A stretch of 41,020 bases of DNA from Alistipes sp. (GTDB lineage: Bacteria > Bacteroidota > Bacteroidia > Bacteroidales > Rikenellaceae), in contig JAGAPT010000012.1 of the NCBI GenBank assembly GCA_017623115.1, positions 1 to 41,020 of the forward strand, written 5' to 3'. The notes under the pieces are model-generated. The model was not told the DNA's origin, did no database searches, and saw nothing but the letters and a program-made list of their open reading frames with translations. Position numbers and translations under genes: made by a program. Position 1 is the stretch's first letter; each line of letters starts with the position of its first letter. Below are positions 26,416 through 35,006 of the stretch, piece after piece.

Positions 26416-28872
26416 ATGAAACGCATACTCTCGCTATTTGCAATAGCCCTCACAGCCTGCACAACGACATCGCCCGGTCCACAACCACTCAGCCTCTATT
26501 ACGAGCAGCCGGCCGAGCGTTGGGTCGAGGCGTTACCGCTGGGTAATGGGCGATTGGGTGCCATGGTCTACGGAGGCATCAACCATGAGGAGTTGCAGCT
26601 CAACGAGGAGACGGTGTGGGGCGGCTCTCCGCATAACAACGTCAATCCCCACCACGCCGAAGCACTCGATTCGATTCGACAACTGCTTTTTGCCAATCGA
26701 AACGAGGAGGCACAAGCCCTTTGTGGCCGATATATCAGTGCCAAACAGGCAAATGGCATGCCTTATCAAACGGTCGGATCACTTCACCTCGACTTCGAAC
26801 ATACGGCAGAGGCTACCGACTACACTCGTACATTAGATTTGAATAGCGCGGTGGCTACCACGCGTTTTCGCATCGGCGAAGTAACGTATCAACGGGAGTG
26901 TTTTACCTCATTCGAGGATGACCTACTCATCATTCGCTTGACTGCCTCCCAACCCGGTGCCATATCCTTCGGAGCGCATTATACCACCCCCTACACCGAA
27001 CACATCACCCGAAGCATTGAGGGTGACCTGCTCCGCCTTGATGGCAAGACCGATGACCACGAAGGTATCGATGGAAAAGTCCGCTTTACCTCTCTCCTAC
27101 ACATCCATCACGAGGGAGGAACATTAATCGCCGAAGCCGACACATTACTGCGTGTTACAAAGGCCGACCGAGTGACGCTCTACCTCTCGATTGGAACCAA
27201 CTTCCGCAATTACCAAGACCTCTCAGGGGACAGTCATGCCGAAGCACGCAACCGTCTCTCGAAAATCCCCAAACGATACAAAAGGGCTCTACGCAACCAT
27301 ATCAACCGCTATCGTGCGCAATTTGACCGTGTGCACCTTGATTTAGGGAACACTCCGCAAGCCGAAAAACCGACCGATGTGCGCCTGCGAGAGTTCGCAA
27401 GCACCAACGATCCACAACTCGTTGCTCTCTATTTCCAATTTGGTCGTTACCTGCTCATCTCCAGCTCACAACCCGGCGGTCAAGCAGCCAATTTGCAGGG
27501 TATCTGGAACTACCAGCGTCGAGCCCCATGGGATGGGAAATACACCGCCAACATCAACCTCGAGATGAACTATTGGCCGGCACTCATCACTGCTCTCCAA
27601 GAATCGCACGAGCCCTTCCTGCAGTTGGTCCGTGAGGTAGCCGGGGAGCAGGGTAGAGCAGCAGCTGCCATGTATGGATGCCGGGGTTGGACCATGCACC
27701 ACAACACCGACATCTGGCGTTCGACAGGCGCCGTTGATGGACCAAGTTACGGCATCTGGCCTACCTGCAATGCGTGGCTGTGTCAAGATCTATGGGATCG
27801 CTACCTCATTACTGGGGATACGAACTATCTACACACCATCTATCCGCTAATGCGTGAAGCCTCGACTTTCTACCTCGATTTTTTGGTACGCGAACCCCGC
27901 TATGGCTATCTGGTCGCTGCGCCCTCCTTTTCCCCCGAGAATCGCCCCTCGGTAGATGGGAAACGCACCTTCTCGGTGGTGCATGGAACCACAATGGATA
28001 ACCAGCTGATGGCCGACCTGCTCCATAACACGATGCAGGCTGCAGAGGTCGTAGGGGAGGAGGCTGCTTTTGTTGATTCGCTCCGCGTAGCCGTGGCACA
28101 GCTACCTCCGATGCATATCGGACGTCATGGGCAATTACAGGAGTGGCTTGAGGATTGGGATGACCCCGAAGATCACCATCGTCATATTTCACACCTCTGG
28201 GGGCTCTTCCCCGGACGCCAGATTACACTGTACTCGCCGGAGCTGATGGCCGCGGCTCGCCAAACACTCGAACATCGTGGAGACCCCTCGACCGGCTGGT
28301 CAATGGGGTGGAAGGTGTGCTGCTGGGCCCGCCTGCTGGATGGTAACCGTGCTATGAAACTCATCACCGAACAATTGAAGCCCGTAACTGCCGAGAAGGG
28401 GCAGGGTGGTGGCACCTATCCCAACCTTTTCGACGCTCATCCGCCCTTCCAGATTGACGGCAATTTCGGCTGTACGGCCGGTATTGCCGAGATGCTGGTA
28501 CAAAGCCACGCCGGGGCTGTACACCTCCTGCCGGCTTTGCCCGAGGCGTGGTCGGAAGGTTCGATCAAAGGAGTGCGGTGTCGTGGAGGTTTTGTGGTAG
28601 AAGAATTAACGTGGCACGCCGGAAAGGTACAACGCCTTACGATTCGCTCGACGCTGGGGGGAATCCTGCGCCTCCGCACCACCACACCGCTCTCGGGCGG
28701 TGCATTGGCCGAAGCAACCACACCTTCGGATAATCCGCTGCTGCGCCTGCAACCGATTACGACACCCAAATATTCGATTGATGCGCCTGTAGCTCACTTC
28801 GCAATGCCCAAATACTACGAATACGATGCCATGACCCGTCCCGGTTGTCGTTATACGTTTTTCGCACAATAG
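26416..28872 (+). CDS. GH95-family alpha-L-fucosidase lipoprotein
   Basis: An 818-residue glycoside hydrolase family 95 protein that should release alpha-1,2-linked L-fucose (or related L-galactose) from host or plant glycans by inversion. The signal peptide has a lipobox, ALTAC, with the lipidated Cys at 15. The N-terminal beta-sandwich has [21 protein letters not shown] and [16 protein letters not shown]; the (alpha/alpha)6 barrel has [55 protein letters not shown] and [25 protein letters not shown]; the C-terminal domain has [15 protein letters not shown]. It stands alone, without SusC/SusD genes, so it is not in a visible polysaccharide-utilisation locus. Confidence 0.93.
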   Translation: MKRILSLFAIALTACTTTSPGPQPLSLYYEQPAERWVEALPLGNGRLGAMVYGGINHEELQLNEETVWGGSPHNNVNPHHAEALDSIRQLLFANRNEEAQALCGRYISAKQANGMPYQTVGSLHLDFEHTAEATDYTRTLDLNSAVATTRFRIGEVTYQRECFTSFEDDLLIIRLTASQPGAISFGAHYTTPYTEHITRSIEGDLLRLDGKTDDHEGIDGKVRFTSLLHIHHEGGTLIAEADTLLRVTKADRVTLYLSIGTNFRNYQDLSGDSHAEARNRLSKIPKRYKRALRNHINRYRAQFDRVHLDLGNTPQAEKPTDVRLREFASTNDPQLVALYFQFGRYLLISSSQPGGQAANLQGIWNYQRRAPWDGKYTANINLEMNYWPALITALQESHEPFLQLVREVAGEQGRAAAAMYGCRGWTMHHNTDIWRSTGAVDGPSYGIWPTCNAWLCQDLWDRYLITGDTNYLHTIYPLMREASTFYLDFLVREPRYGYLVAAPSFSPENRPSVDGKRTFSVVHGTTMDNQLMADLLHNTMQAAEVVGEEAAFVDSLRVAVAQLPPMHIGRHGQLQEWLEDWDDPEDHHRHISHLWGLFPGRQITLYSPELMAAARQTLEHRGDPSTGWSMGWKVCCWARLLDGNRAMKLITEQLKPVTAEKGQGGGTYPNLFDAHPPFQIDGNFGCTAGIAEMLVQSHAGAVHLLPALPEAWSEGSIKGVRCRGGFVVEELTWHAGKVQRLTIRSTLGGILRLRTTTPLSGGALAEATTPSDNPLLRLQPITTPKYSIDAPVAHFAMPKYYEYDAMTRPGCRYTFFAQ

Positions 28873-28893
28873 CATCTTCCCGCTCGCAACAAC

Positions 28894-28930
28894 AGCAGAG
28901 CCGAGAAACACGATGTTTCTCGGCTCTGCT
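28894..28930. terminator. Long hairpin between the convergent fucosidase and phosphohexomutase genes
   Basis: A perfect 16-bp inverted repeat, AGCAGAGCCGAGAAAC (28894-28909) and GTTTCTCGGCTCTGCT (28915-28930), has the loop ACGAT. It lies 22 nt after one stop and 19 nt after the other, so it can end both transcripts, though neither side has a long T-run. Confidence 0.8.
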
Positions 28931-28949
28931 ATATACAAAGGTAGTATCC

Positions 28950-30692
28950 CTATACGAGTTTCAGGTCAGCCTTGATCGCCTCAATCTTGGCATCCAAAGC
29001 AGCCAGCGTAGCCTCATACTCAGCCACCGACGGCAACTCCATCTTCACGCCAAAGTAGAACTTAATCTTCGGCTCGGTACCCGACGGACGTACCGACACG
29101 ATGGTACCATCCTCCGTGAACCACTGCAGCACGTTGCTACGATCCTCCTCGATAGGCGTCACGGCACCCGTTACCACATCCAGCGTCTCACCCTTCAGGT
29201 AGTCGTTAATCTTCACAACAGGCGAGCCGACAATCGTCTTCGGCGGGTTGGCACGGAAGTCTACCATCATCTGCTGGATCAGTTCGGCACCCTCCTTGCC
29301 CTTACGAACAACCGAAACGAGGCCCTCACGGAAGAATCCATACTGCACATAGAGCTCCTGCAGCCACTCGTAGAGGGTCTGCCCCTTCGTCTCGAGGGCC
29401 CAAGCAGCAGCCTCGGCAGCCAACGAGCAGGCCGACACAGCATCCTTATCGCGCACGAAATCACCGGCCAGGTAACCGAACGACTCCTCGCCGCCACCGA
29501 TATACTGCGTCTTGCCCTCATTCTCGCGGATGATGCGGGCGATATACTTGAAGCCCGTGAGGCAGTCGTAGCACTTCACACCAAAGTGCGCAGCCACGGC
29601 ATTGGGCATCTGCGAAGTTACAATCGTCTTCACCACGAACTGCTTGCCATCGAGTTTACCCAACTCGGCCCAACGAGTCAGCTGGTAGCTCAAAATCAGC
29701 GCCAGCGTCTGGTTACCATTCAGCAACACATACTCACCCTGCTTGTTGCGCAGAGCCACACCCAGACGATCCGAGTCGGGGTCGGTAGCCAGCACCAAAT
29801 CGGCACCCTCGCGGGCAGCCAACTCAATCGCCTTCATCATCGTCTTGCGCTCCTCGGGGTTGGGCGACTCCACCGTCGGGAAATTACCATCGACCACCGC
29901 CTGCTCGGCTACGACCGATACATTCTCAAAACCGAACTTCTTCAACGAAGCCGGTACAAGGCGTACACCCGAGCCGTGAATCGGCGTATAGACAATCTTC
30001 ATATCCTTATGTGCAAGCACGCACTCGCGCGAGAGCTGCAACGTCAGGATGCGATTCAGATAAATCTCATCAAACTCCTCACCCAAGATGGTGATGTTCT
30101 CGGGATTCTTACCCGTCTCGATTTGTGCCACGTCGGTAATCTTGGCCACCTCGGCAATGATATTCTTGTCATGCGGAGCCGTTACCTGCGAACCATCGGT
30201 CCAGTAAGCCTTATAACCATTGTACTCCTTCGGGTTGTGCGAGGCCGTAACAACCACACCCGAGTGACATTTCAGCTCACGAATCGCAAAGCTCAATTCG
30301 GGGGTGGGGCGGAGGGCATCAAAGAGAAATACCGTGAAGCCGTTCGAGGCGAAGATGTCGGCTACATGCTCCGAGAATTTTCGCGAGTTGTTGCGGCTGT
30401 CGTGACCGATAGCAACGCGAATCTGCTCGCCTGCAAAGTTCTTTTTCAGATAGTTAGCCAAACCCTGTGTCGCCATGCCTACCGTGTAGACGTTCATGCG
30501 GTTCGAGCCTACACCCATAATACCGCGCAGACCGCCCGTACCAAATTCCAAATCCTTATAGAAGCTCTCTACGAGCTCTTTCGGGTCGTTCTCCATCAAA
30601 TACTTGACCTGCGCTTTGGTCTCAGCGTCATAATTCCCATCAAGCCACTGTTGTGCTTTCGCCAGCACTTGCGGATCCAATTCGTTTGCCAT
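28950..30692 (-). CDS. Phospho-sugar mutase (phosphoglucomutase/phosphomannomutase, long form)
   Basis: A 580-residue alpha-D-phosphohexomutase interconverting hexose 1- and 6-phosphates. The phosphoserine loop is TASHNPKEYNGYK with S151, the metal loop DPDSDRLG at 304-311, the sugar-specificity loop GGEESFGY, and the phosphate-binding loop RPSGTEPKIKFY near the C-terminus. The early FGTGGLRGIMG is typical of the PGM2-like long form, which can also act on pentose phosphates or glucose 1,6-bisphosphate. The exact substrate is not decidable from sequence alone. Single gene, with an AT-rich promoter region shared with divergent dnaA. Confidence 0.94.
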   Translation of the reverse strand: MANELDPQVLAKAQQWLDGNYDAETKAQVKYLMENDPKELVESFYKDLEFGTGGLRGIMGVGSNRMNVYTVGMATQGLANYLKKNFAGEQIRVAIGHDSRNNSRKFSEHVADIFASNGFTVFLFDALRPTPELSFAIRELKCHSGVVVTASHNPKEYNGYKAYWTDGSQVTAPHDKNIIAEVAKITDVAQIETGKNPENITILGEEFDEIYLNRILTLQLSRECVLAHKDMKIVYTPIHGSGVRLVPASLKKFGFENVSVVAEQAVVDGNFPTVESPNPEERKTMMKAIELAAREGADLVLATDPDSDRLGVALRNKQGEYVLLNGNQTLALILSYQLTRWAELGKLDGKQFVVKTIVTSQMPNAVAAHFGVKCYDCLTGFKYIARIIRENEGKTQYIGGGEESFGYLAGDFVRDKDAVSACSLAAEAAAWALETKGQTLYEWLQELYVQYGFFREGLVSVVRKGKEGAELIQQMMVDFRANPPKTIVGSPVVKINDYLKGETLDVVTGAVTPIEEDRSNVLQWFTEDGTIVSVRPSGTEPKIKFYFGVKMELPSVAEYEATLAALDAKIEAIKADLKLV

Positions 30693-30747
30693 AATCTATT
30701 AGTTTTACTTATATGTTAATTGTTTTAGGTTACAATAATTTTATACG

Positions 30748-30755
30748 CAAATATA
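30748..30755 (-). promoter_or_regulatory. -7 box of the phospho-sugar mutase gene
   Basis: The minus strand reads TATATTTG, an exact TAnnTTTG match, 55 nt before the ATG. Confidence 0.5.
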
Positions 30756-30874
30756 AGTATTTTTATTCAAATATTCACGATCAACGACTTAAAAAATATA
30801 CACCAAAAATCGTTGTGTTTCTATATACAAAAAAAGAGAATTTGCAACTCAAAAATGAAAATCTTTTTACAAAA

Positions 30875-30883
30875 TTATTCACA
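30875..30883 (+). promoter_or_regulatory. DnaA-box-like site upstream of dnaA
   Basis: TTATTCACA matches TTATNCACA. It lies in a strongly AT-rich stretch (about 30710-30900), 35 nt before the dnaA ATG, where DnaA autoregulation would be expected. One weaker relative, TTATTCAAA, is at 30763-30771. A -7-like CACCTTTG (one mismatch) follows at 30882-30889. Confidence 0.45.
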
Positions 30884-30918
30884 CCTTTGCACTATCAAAA
30901 TTGAGCAATTCTCTTACC

Positions 30919-32328
30919 ATGTTGAACAACGCCCAGACATACAGCGACATGTGGCAAATTTGCCTGGACCACATCAAGGCTCGCACCTCTGCCGAAGAGT
31001 TCGAGAAGTGGTTCCGGCCGATTGTACCCATCGCATTCGACGGTACGAAGTTGCGTCTGCGCGTTCCCAACGAGAGTTACGTCAACCAAATCGAAAAGAA
31101 CTATCTGTCGTTGCTGCGTCCCATCATTTTACAATGCTATGGCCAGCAAACCCAGTTACATTATGCGGTGCCTCGTGCCACGGCCACTACCTCGGTAACC
31201 GCATCCTCCGACAGCACGGGGGTAGCGACGCATTTCACGACTCCGACCGACACAAAGATAAAAAATCCTTTTGTAATTCCGGGTATTCCGCGTCGATTAA
31301 ATATCGACCCGCAACTCTCGGCCGGTCTGACTTTCGATAGCTTTATCGAAGGTGAGTGCAACCGCTTGGCCCGCTCGGCCGGTATGTCGGTAGCCGTATC
31401 CCCGGGTAACAACCCCTTTAACCCCTTATATATATATGGTGATTCGGGGTTGGGTAAGACGCACATCGCTCAGGCCATCGGCCACGAGGTGCGCCAGCGT
31501 CATCCGGAGTTGTACGTGCTCTATGTCTCGATGAACAAATTTCAGGCACAGTTCCAAACCGCCTACAAGAATGGTGAAATCCCCGATTTCATCCACTTCT
31601 ACCAGATGATTGACGTGCTGATTATCGATGACATCCAGGAGCTCACCGGCAAACCGGGTACACAAAACGCCTTCTTCAATATCTTCAACCACCTGCAATT
31701 GTCGGGCAAGCAGCTCATCCTCACGTCGGATAAGCCGCCCGTAGAGTTGAAGGATATCGAACAACGACTGCTCACGCGCTTTAAGTGGGGACTTTCTGCC
31801 CAGCTGCAGACCCCCGACCGCGAAACGAAACTCAAGATTATCCGCGCCAAAGCCGAGAAGCTGGGTGCGCAAATCACGGAGGAGGTCGTAGCTTACCTGG
31901 CTGACAACATCTCGGCCAACGTCCGCGAAATCGAGGGTGCGCTCTCGTCCCTCGTTGCCAACGCCTCGTTCCTCGGTCGCAAGATTACCACATCGCTGGC
32001 TCGTGAGATTTTGAAAGTGTATGTCAAGCTCTACCAAAAGGAGATTACCATCGAGCAGATTATCAAGGTGGTATGCGAGCACTTAAATATTGACACCGAC
32101 CGCTTTAATTCGAGCGAGCGAACCCGCGAGATTGCCCAAGCGCGCCAGATTGCCATGTATCTCTCAAAACAGCACACCAGGGCACCGCTCACGGCTATCG
32201 GAGCAGCAATTGGAGGCCGCAACCATGCTACAGTGCTTCACTCGTGCAAGGCCGTATCAAATCTCATTGAGACCGACAAGCAGTTCCGCCGCACGGTCGA
32301 AGAGATTGAGAAGAAGATTAAAGCCTAA
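30919..32328 (+). CDS. dnaA: Chromosomal replication initiator DnaA
   Basis: A 469-residue AAA+ ATPase that opens the replication origin. Domain I has YSDMWQICLDHIKARTSAEEFEKWFRPI; domain III has Walker A GDSGLGKTH (about 174-182), Walker B VLIIDDIQEL (about 232-241), the sensor LTSDKPP and the box VII arginine in EQRLLTRFKWGL. Domain IV has AIGAAIGGRNHATVLHSCKAV, the DNA-binding DnaA signature, with N for the usual D in GGRDH. ATG 30919 is taken as the start; an in-frame TTG lies six codons upstream. Single gene followed by a terminator. Confidence 0.96.
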   Translation: MLNNAQTYSDMWQICLDHIKARTSAEEFEKWFRPIVPIAFDGTKLRLRVPNESYVNQIEKNYLSLLRPIILQCYGQQTQLHYAVPRATATTSVTASSDSTGVATHFTTPTDTKIKNPFVIPGIPRRLNIDPQLSAGLTFDSFIEGECNRLARSAGMSVAVSPGNNPFNPLYIYGDSGLGKTHIAQAIGHEVRQRHPELYVLYVSMNKFQAQFQTAYKNGEIPDFIHFYQMIDVLIIDDIQELTGKPGTQNAFFNIFNHLQLSGKQLILTSDKPPVELKDIEQRLLTRFKWGLSAQLQTPDRETKLKIIRAKAEKLGAQITEEVVAYLADNISANVREIEGALSSLVANASFLGRKITTSLAREILKVYVKLYQKEITIEQIIKVVCEHLNIDTDRFNSSERTREIAQARQIAMYLSKQHTRAPLTAIGAAIGGRNHATVLHSCKAVSNLIETDKQFRRTVEEIEKKIKA

Positions 32329-32356
32329 TCAGCACACACTAAACATCCCATAAACG

Positions 32357-32390
32357 AAATCGCCTGATAAAAATCGGGCGATTTTTTTTC
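32357..32390 (+). terminator. Terminator of dnaA
   Basis: A 10-bp stem ATCGCCTGAT (32359-32368) / ATCGGGCGAT (32373-32382) with one G-T pair and an AAAA loop is followed by TTTTTTT. Confidence 0.88.
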
Positions 32391-32413
32391 TGTTTATTGT
32401 ATTTTTTGAAAAC

Positions 32414-32450
32414 TTGTGTCATAAGTTGTCATTTTAGCCCCATACCTTTG
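32414..32450 (+). promoter_or_regulatory. Shared promoter/operator module, copy 1
   Basis: TTGTGTCATAAGTTG (32414-32428) recurs at 33938-33952. In both places the motif start is exactly 29 nt upstream of a -7 box, here TACCTTTG (32443-32450). A run like TTTTTTGAAA precedes both copies. In this copy the right palindromic arm is degenerate. Confidence 0.7.
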
Positions 32451-32490
32451 CACCAGAATACGATTCACGAACTACCTAACACATTCCGCT

Positions 32491-32910
32491 ATGACGCTAT
32501 TTATCTTCATCTACCTCGCCGTCTGCATCGGTATCGCTTATGTAATTGCAGATGATCTGAACACCCGTGTAAAACGCAAGCAAGAAGCACGTGCCGCCTA
32601 CTACTACACGCGCTATAACAAGTACGACGACTCGGAGATCAATACCCAACAAACATCCGATACAATCGCTTATCTACCACACGGTAGCGCGCAAGCAAGA
32701 CAAGCAGCATACGATGATCCCGAACTTTGCCCAAACTGTTGCGAGGACGATTACTGCTCCCAGCACAACCACCTTTTCTTGTCCACCGCAGATGATGATG
32801 CCTACCAATATTGGTATGGCGAAGCCGATCGGCACGAGAGCGAAAGCAGCTATAACCTCTTCGATGATGGGTATCACAACGACGATAGCAACGACAACAA
32901 CTTCTTCTAA
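32491..32910 (+). CDS. Small membrane-anchored acidic protein of unknown function
   Basis: A 139-residue protein I do not recognise. It has one N-terminal membrane segment (LFIFIYLAVCIGIAYVIA, residues 3-20), a short basic stretch (RVKRKQEARA) and then a long acidic, low-complexity region rich in D, N, Y and S. A small Cys cluster (CPNCCEDDYC) lies near residues 80-89 and could bind a metal. It ends DDSNDNNFF. The basic stretch suggests the acidic part is cytoplasmic. It shares its promoter/operator type with the Cys-rich small protein at 34015, so the two may be regulated together. Its stop codon forms part of the following terminator. Confidence 0.7.
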   Translation: MTLFIFIYLAVCIGIAYVIADDLNTRVKRKQEARAAYYYTRYNKYDDSEINTQQTSDTIAYLPHGSAQARQAAYDDPELCPNCCEDDYCSQHNHLFLSTADDDAYQYWYGEADRHESESSYNLFDDGYHNDDSNDNNFF

Positions 32911-32948
32911 CAGCACCCCTCGACCGAGAGGGGTTGCTGTTTTTTTTC
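32909..32948 (+). terminator. Terminator of the 32491 gene
   Basis: AACAGCA and CCCCTC (32909-32921) pair with GAGGGG and TGCTGTT (32928-32941), with one bulged T, followed by T residues; it begins within the TAA stop codon. Confidence 0.85.
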
Positions 32949-32959
32949 GGCTGACCACA

Positions 32960-32991
32960 TTTTGCATTTTGAATTCTAAATGCTAAATTTG
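32960..32991 (+). promoter_or_regulatory. Promoter of the WYL regulator gene (leaderless candidate)
   Basis: TTTTG (32960-32964) and TAAATTTG (32984-32991) are spaced by 19 nt. The ATG at 32996 begins only 5 nt after the -7 box, so the transcript should have almost no leader. Confidence 0.6.
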
Positions 32992-32995
32992 TACA

Positions 32996-33892
32996 ATGGA
33001 TCAGCCGAAAATCGAACGTCTGCTTCGCCTGATGAAGCTCCTGACAGCCAACACGACCTACACGGTCGATCAGTTGGCCGAGCGACTCGACATGTCACGT
33101 CGCACCATCTATCGCTACATCGACACCTTCCGAGATGCCGGCTTTGTCATCAAGAAATCGGGCGACTGCATCCGCCTGGATAAGGCTTCACCACACTTCA
33201 AAGACATCTCGCAGCTGGTTCACTTCACCGAGGAGGAGGCCGTCATCTTGAAAAATGCCATCGAGAACATCGACGACACAAACCTCCTCAAGCAGAATCT
33301 CAAAAAGAAACTCTACGCCGTCTACGACAACAAAACGCTCGCCAACACGGTTGTACGCGGTAAAAATGCCCCCAATATCCGCCAGTTGATTGAGGCTATC
33401 GAAGGGGAGCAGCAGGTGGTATTACACGATTATCAGGCTGCACACGGCTCGGGCGTAAGCGATCGTAGGGTAGAGCCCTTTGCCTTCACAACCAACTATG
33501 TACAGGTGTGGTGTCTCGACTTGAAAGACCTGCGTTGCAAGCTCTTCAAGACCTCCCGTATCGGCTCCGTGGAACTCACAACGAGCCCCTGGGAGCATAA
33601 AGCACTGCACGAAGAGGGCTTTATCGACTGCTTCCGCATGCACGGAGGGAAGCGCATGCACGTAGTCCTCGAAATGGGTATGCTGGCCTACAACCTGCTA
33701 TGCGAGGAGTATCCCCTGGCCGAACGTGATCTACACAAAGTCGAAGAGGGGCGTTGGGTACTCGACACAGAGGTAGCCGGCCCGGCTGCTATCGGGCGTT
33801 TTGTAGTGGGGTTACTCGATGATATCCGCATTCTCGAAGGCGACGAGTTGGTTGTTTATCTGCGTGATTACATGGCTAACAATCGCCTGTAA
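32996..33892 (+). CDS. WYL-domain transcriptional regulator
   Basis: A 298-residue regulator with an N-terminal HTH_11-type winged helix (about 5-60; YTVDQLAERLDMSRRTIYRYIDTF is the DNA-binding helix pair). A helical linker follows (FTEEEAVILKNAIENID), then a C-terminal WYL sensor domain (about 130-290) with VEPFAFTTNYVQVWCLDLKDLRCKLFKTSRIGSVEL. The signature WYL residues are replaced around VWCLDL, which is common in Bacteroidetes members. WYL domains sense nucleic acid or nucleotide ligands in several defence and DNA-damage regulators. No defence genes are visible nearby. A second in-frame Met at residue 13 is possible but would trim the HTH. Confidence 0.88.
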   Translation: MDQPKIERLLRLMKLLTANTTYTVDQLAERLDMSRRTIYRYIDTFRDAGFVIKKSGDCIRLDKASPHFKDISQLVHFTEEEAVILKNAIENIDDTNLLKQNLKKKLYAVYDNKTLANTVVRGKNAPNIRQLIEAIEGEQQVVLHDYQAAHGSGVSDRRVEPFAFTTNYVQVWCLDLKDLRCKLFKTSRIGSVELTTSPWEHKALHEEGFIDCFRMHGGKRMHVVLEMGMLAYNLLCEEYPLAERDLHKVEEGRWVLDTEVAGPAAIGRFVVGLLDDIRILEGDELVVYLRDYMANNRL

Positions 33893-33935
33893 TCGCTTTT
33901 CTTACTCTTTTTTTACTTTTTTTGAAACTTTTTTC

Positions 33936-33974
33936 TTTTGTGTCATAAGTTGACACAAAAGAGCCGTTCCTTTG
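33936..33974 (+). promoter_or_regulatory. Shared promoter/operator module, copy 2 (perfect palindrome)
   Basis: Arms TTTTGTGTCA (33936-33945) and TGACACAAAA (33951-33960) form a perfect 10-bp inverted repeat around TAAGT. The -7-like box TTCCTTTG (33967-33974) lies 29 nt from the motif start, the same distance as at 32414. Confidence 0.75.
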
Positions 33975-34014
33975 CACTGTAAACAAAGAACAATAACACT
34001 TAAAACTTACAATT

Positions 34015-34236
34015 ATGGGAACAGCTTACAAGATTCGTTGCAAACATTGCGGCACACAATTCAACCATTCGAGCGATGCAAGCTATGGTTTTCTGCCCAC
34101 CTGCATCGGCTGTGGCGATAACCTGGGGCACATCGAGACGCAAGCCGCCATTCGCTGTCCGGCCTGCCTGAAACGACTGAACAACACACCCGAGGAGTTC
34201 AACGAACAGGTCGAAGTAACCTATTCGTGGGATTAA
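34015..34236 (+). CDS. Small zinc-ribbon-like protein
   Basis: A 73-residue protein with three CxxC pairs: CKHC (residues 9-12), CIGC (about 30-33) and CPAC (about 48-51). CKHC and CIGC are spaced as in a zinc ribbon, and the last pair may give a second half-site. The rest is polar (TQFNHSSDASYGFLPT, TPEEFNEQVEVTYSWD). I do not recognise a named family. Small zinc-ribbon proteins often bind nucleic acid or protein partners. The strong palindromic operator upstream suggests tight regulation together with the gene at 32491. Confidence 0.7.
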   Translation: MGTAYKIRCKHCGTQFNHSSDASYGFLPTCIGCGDNLGHIETQAAIRCPACLKRLNNTPEEFNEQVEVTYSWD

Positions 34237-34285
34237 CCAATTACGCAAACACCCACCTGTTGTTTTACCTTTAACATTTCGCCCT

Positions 34286-34501
34286 ATGGTCGCGCTCATT
34301 GGTGCACTGATAAACGGATTTATGTACTTTACACTCATCCTCATCATCGCAATTGCTCTGATTATCCGATTGGGAATGCAGGCTATGGAGGAGCCGCAAC
34401 AGACCTACCGTCCGGCACAGCACCGCCCGCAATACATCCCCAAAACGCACTATCGTCAGGTTTTTTCGGTGCCCAGAAGCGCAAGGAGCAGAAAAAATTA
34501 A
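34286..34501 (+). CDS. Small membrane protein of unknown function
   Basis: A possible 71-residue protein with a long hydrophobic N-terminus (VALIGALINGFMYFTLILIIAIALIIRLGM, probably one or two membrane segments) and a polar, proline-rich tail. It lies 49 nt after the zinc-ribbon gene and may be co-transcribed. The tail SVPRSARSRKN looks unnatural. One base fewer in the run of six T at about 34460 would instead give GAQKRKEQKKLNKR, a more typical charged end, so a frameshift or sequencing error is possible. Coding status is moderate. Confidence 0.5.
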   Translation: MVALIGALINGFMYFTLILIIAIALIIRLGMQAMEEPQQTYRPAQHRPQYIPKTHYRQVFSVPRSARSRKN

Positions 34502-34508
34502 ACAAGCG

Positions 34509-34540
34509 TTGCGGATTCCGAAAAAAAATCGCTATCTTTG
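34509..34540 (+). promoter_or_regulatory. Promoter of the 34566-recA unit
   Basis: TTGC (34509-34512) and TATCTTTG (34533-34540) are spaced by 20 nt, with the ATG 25 nt further on. No LexA-like palindrome is evident between the promoter and recA. Confidence 0.65.
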
Positions 34541-34565
34541 AGGGTATTTTTACCCATAGGAGACT

Positions 34566-34991
34566 ATGATAAAAACCCGATATAGCACACTCGTATTGGC
34601 TTGCTTGACGGCTGCTCTCCCCCTTGTTGCGCAAGAGCCGGCCATCATCTCGGCTAAGCGGTTGCATGAGGTGATTCCCGCAGCAAAAGTAGCCAATGCC
34701 ACGCCGACAAGCCGGCAATGGTTCGACGAGCGAATCGATCCCATACAACGAGAGCGACGACTGATTCGGGAAGCCCGCGCAGCCGAAGCCAGACGCAATG
34801 CGGTCGGGAATGCCAAGAAGAGTTCCTCTTCACAGGTACGATTCGGCAATACGGCATATGAGAACTGGAGCCCCTATCCGGATCGCGAACTCGATGCTCG
34901 CACATTGAGTTTTCCGATGTCAAAGAGCTCCATACAACGCAACGAGGCAAAAAAAGCCGCGATGCAACAGATGAAAAATATAAGCAAATAA
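34566..34991 (+). CDS. Small secreted protein of unknown function, upstream of recA
   Basis: A 141-residue protein with a signal peptide (MIKTRYSTLVLACLTAALPLVAQ). The mature part is basic and helical (ERRLIREARAAEARRNAVGNAKK), followed by NTAYENWSPYPDRELDARTLSFP and a Lys-rich C-terminal helix. I recognise no family. It lies 15 nt before recA behind a single strong promoter, so the two are probably co-transcribed, an odd pairing of an exported protein with a recombinase. It may simply lend its promoter to recA. Confidence 0.75.
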   Translation: MIKTRYSTLVLACLTAALPLVAQEPAIISAKRLHEVIPAAKVANATPTSRQWFDERIDPIQRERRLIREARAAEARRNAVGNAKKSSSSQVRFGNTAYENWSPYPDRELDARTLSFPMSKSSIQRNEAKKAAMQQMKNISK

Positions 34992-35006
34992 AAACGATAA
35001 AAAACT

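Noticed and set aside
26416-28872. Polysaccharide-utilisation locus
   Set aside because: A lone GH95 lipoprotein without SusC/SusD, other glycosidases or a hybrid two-component regulator next to it.
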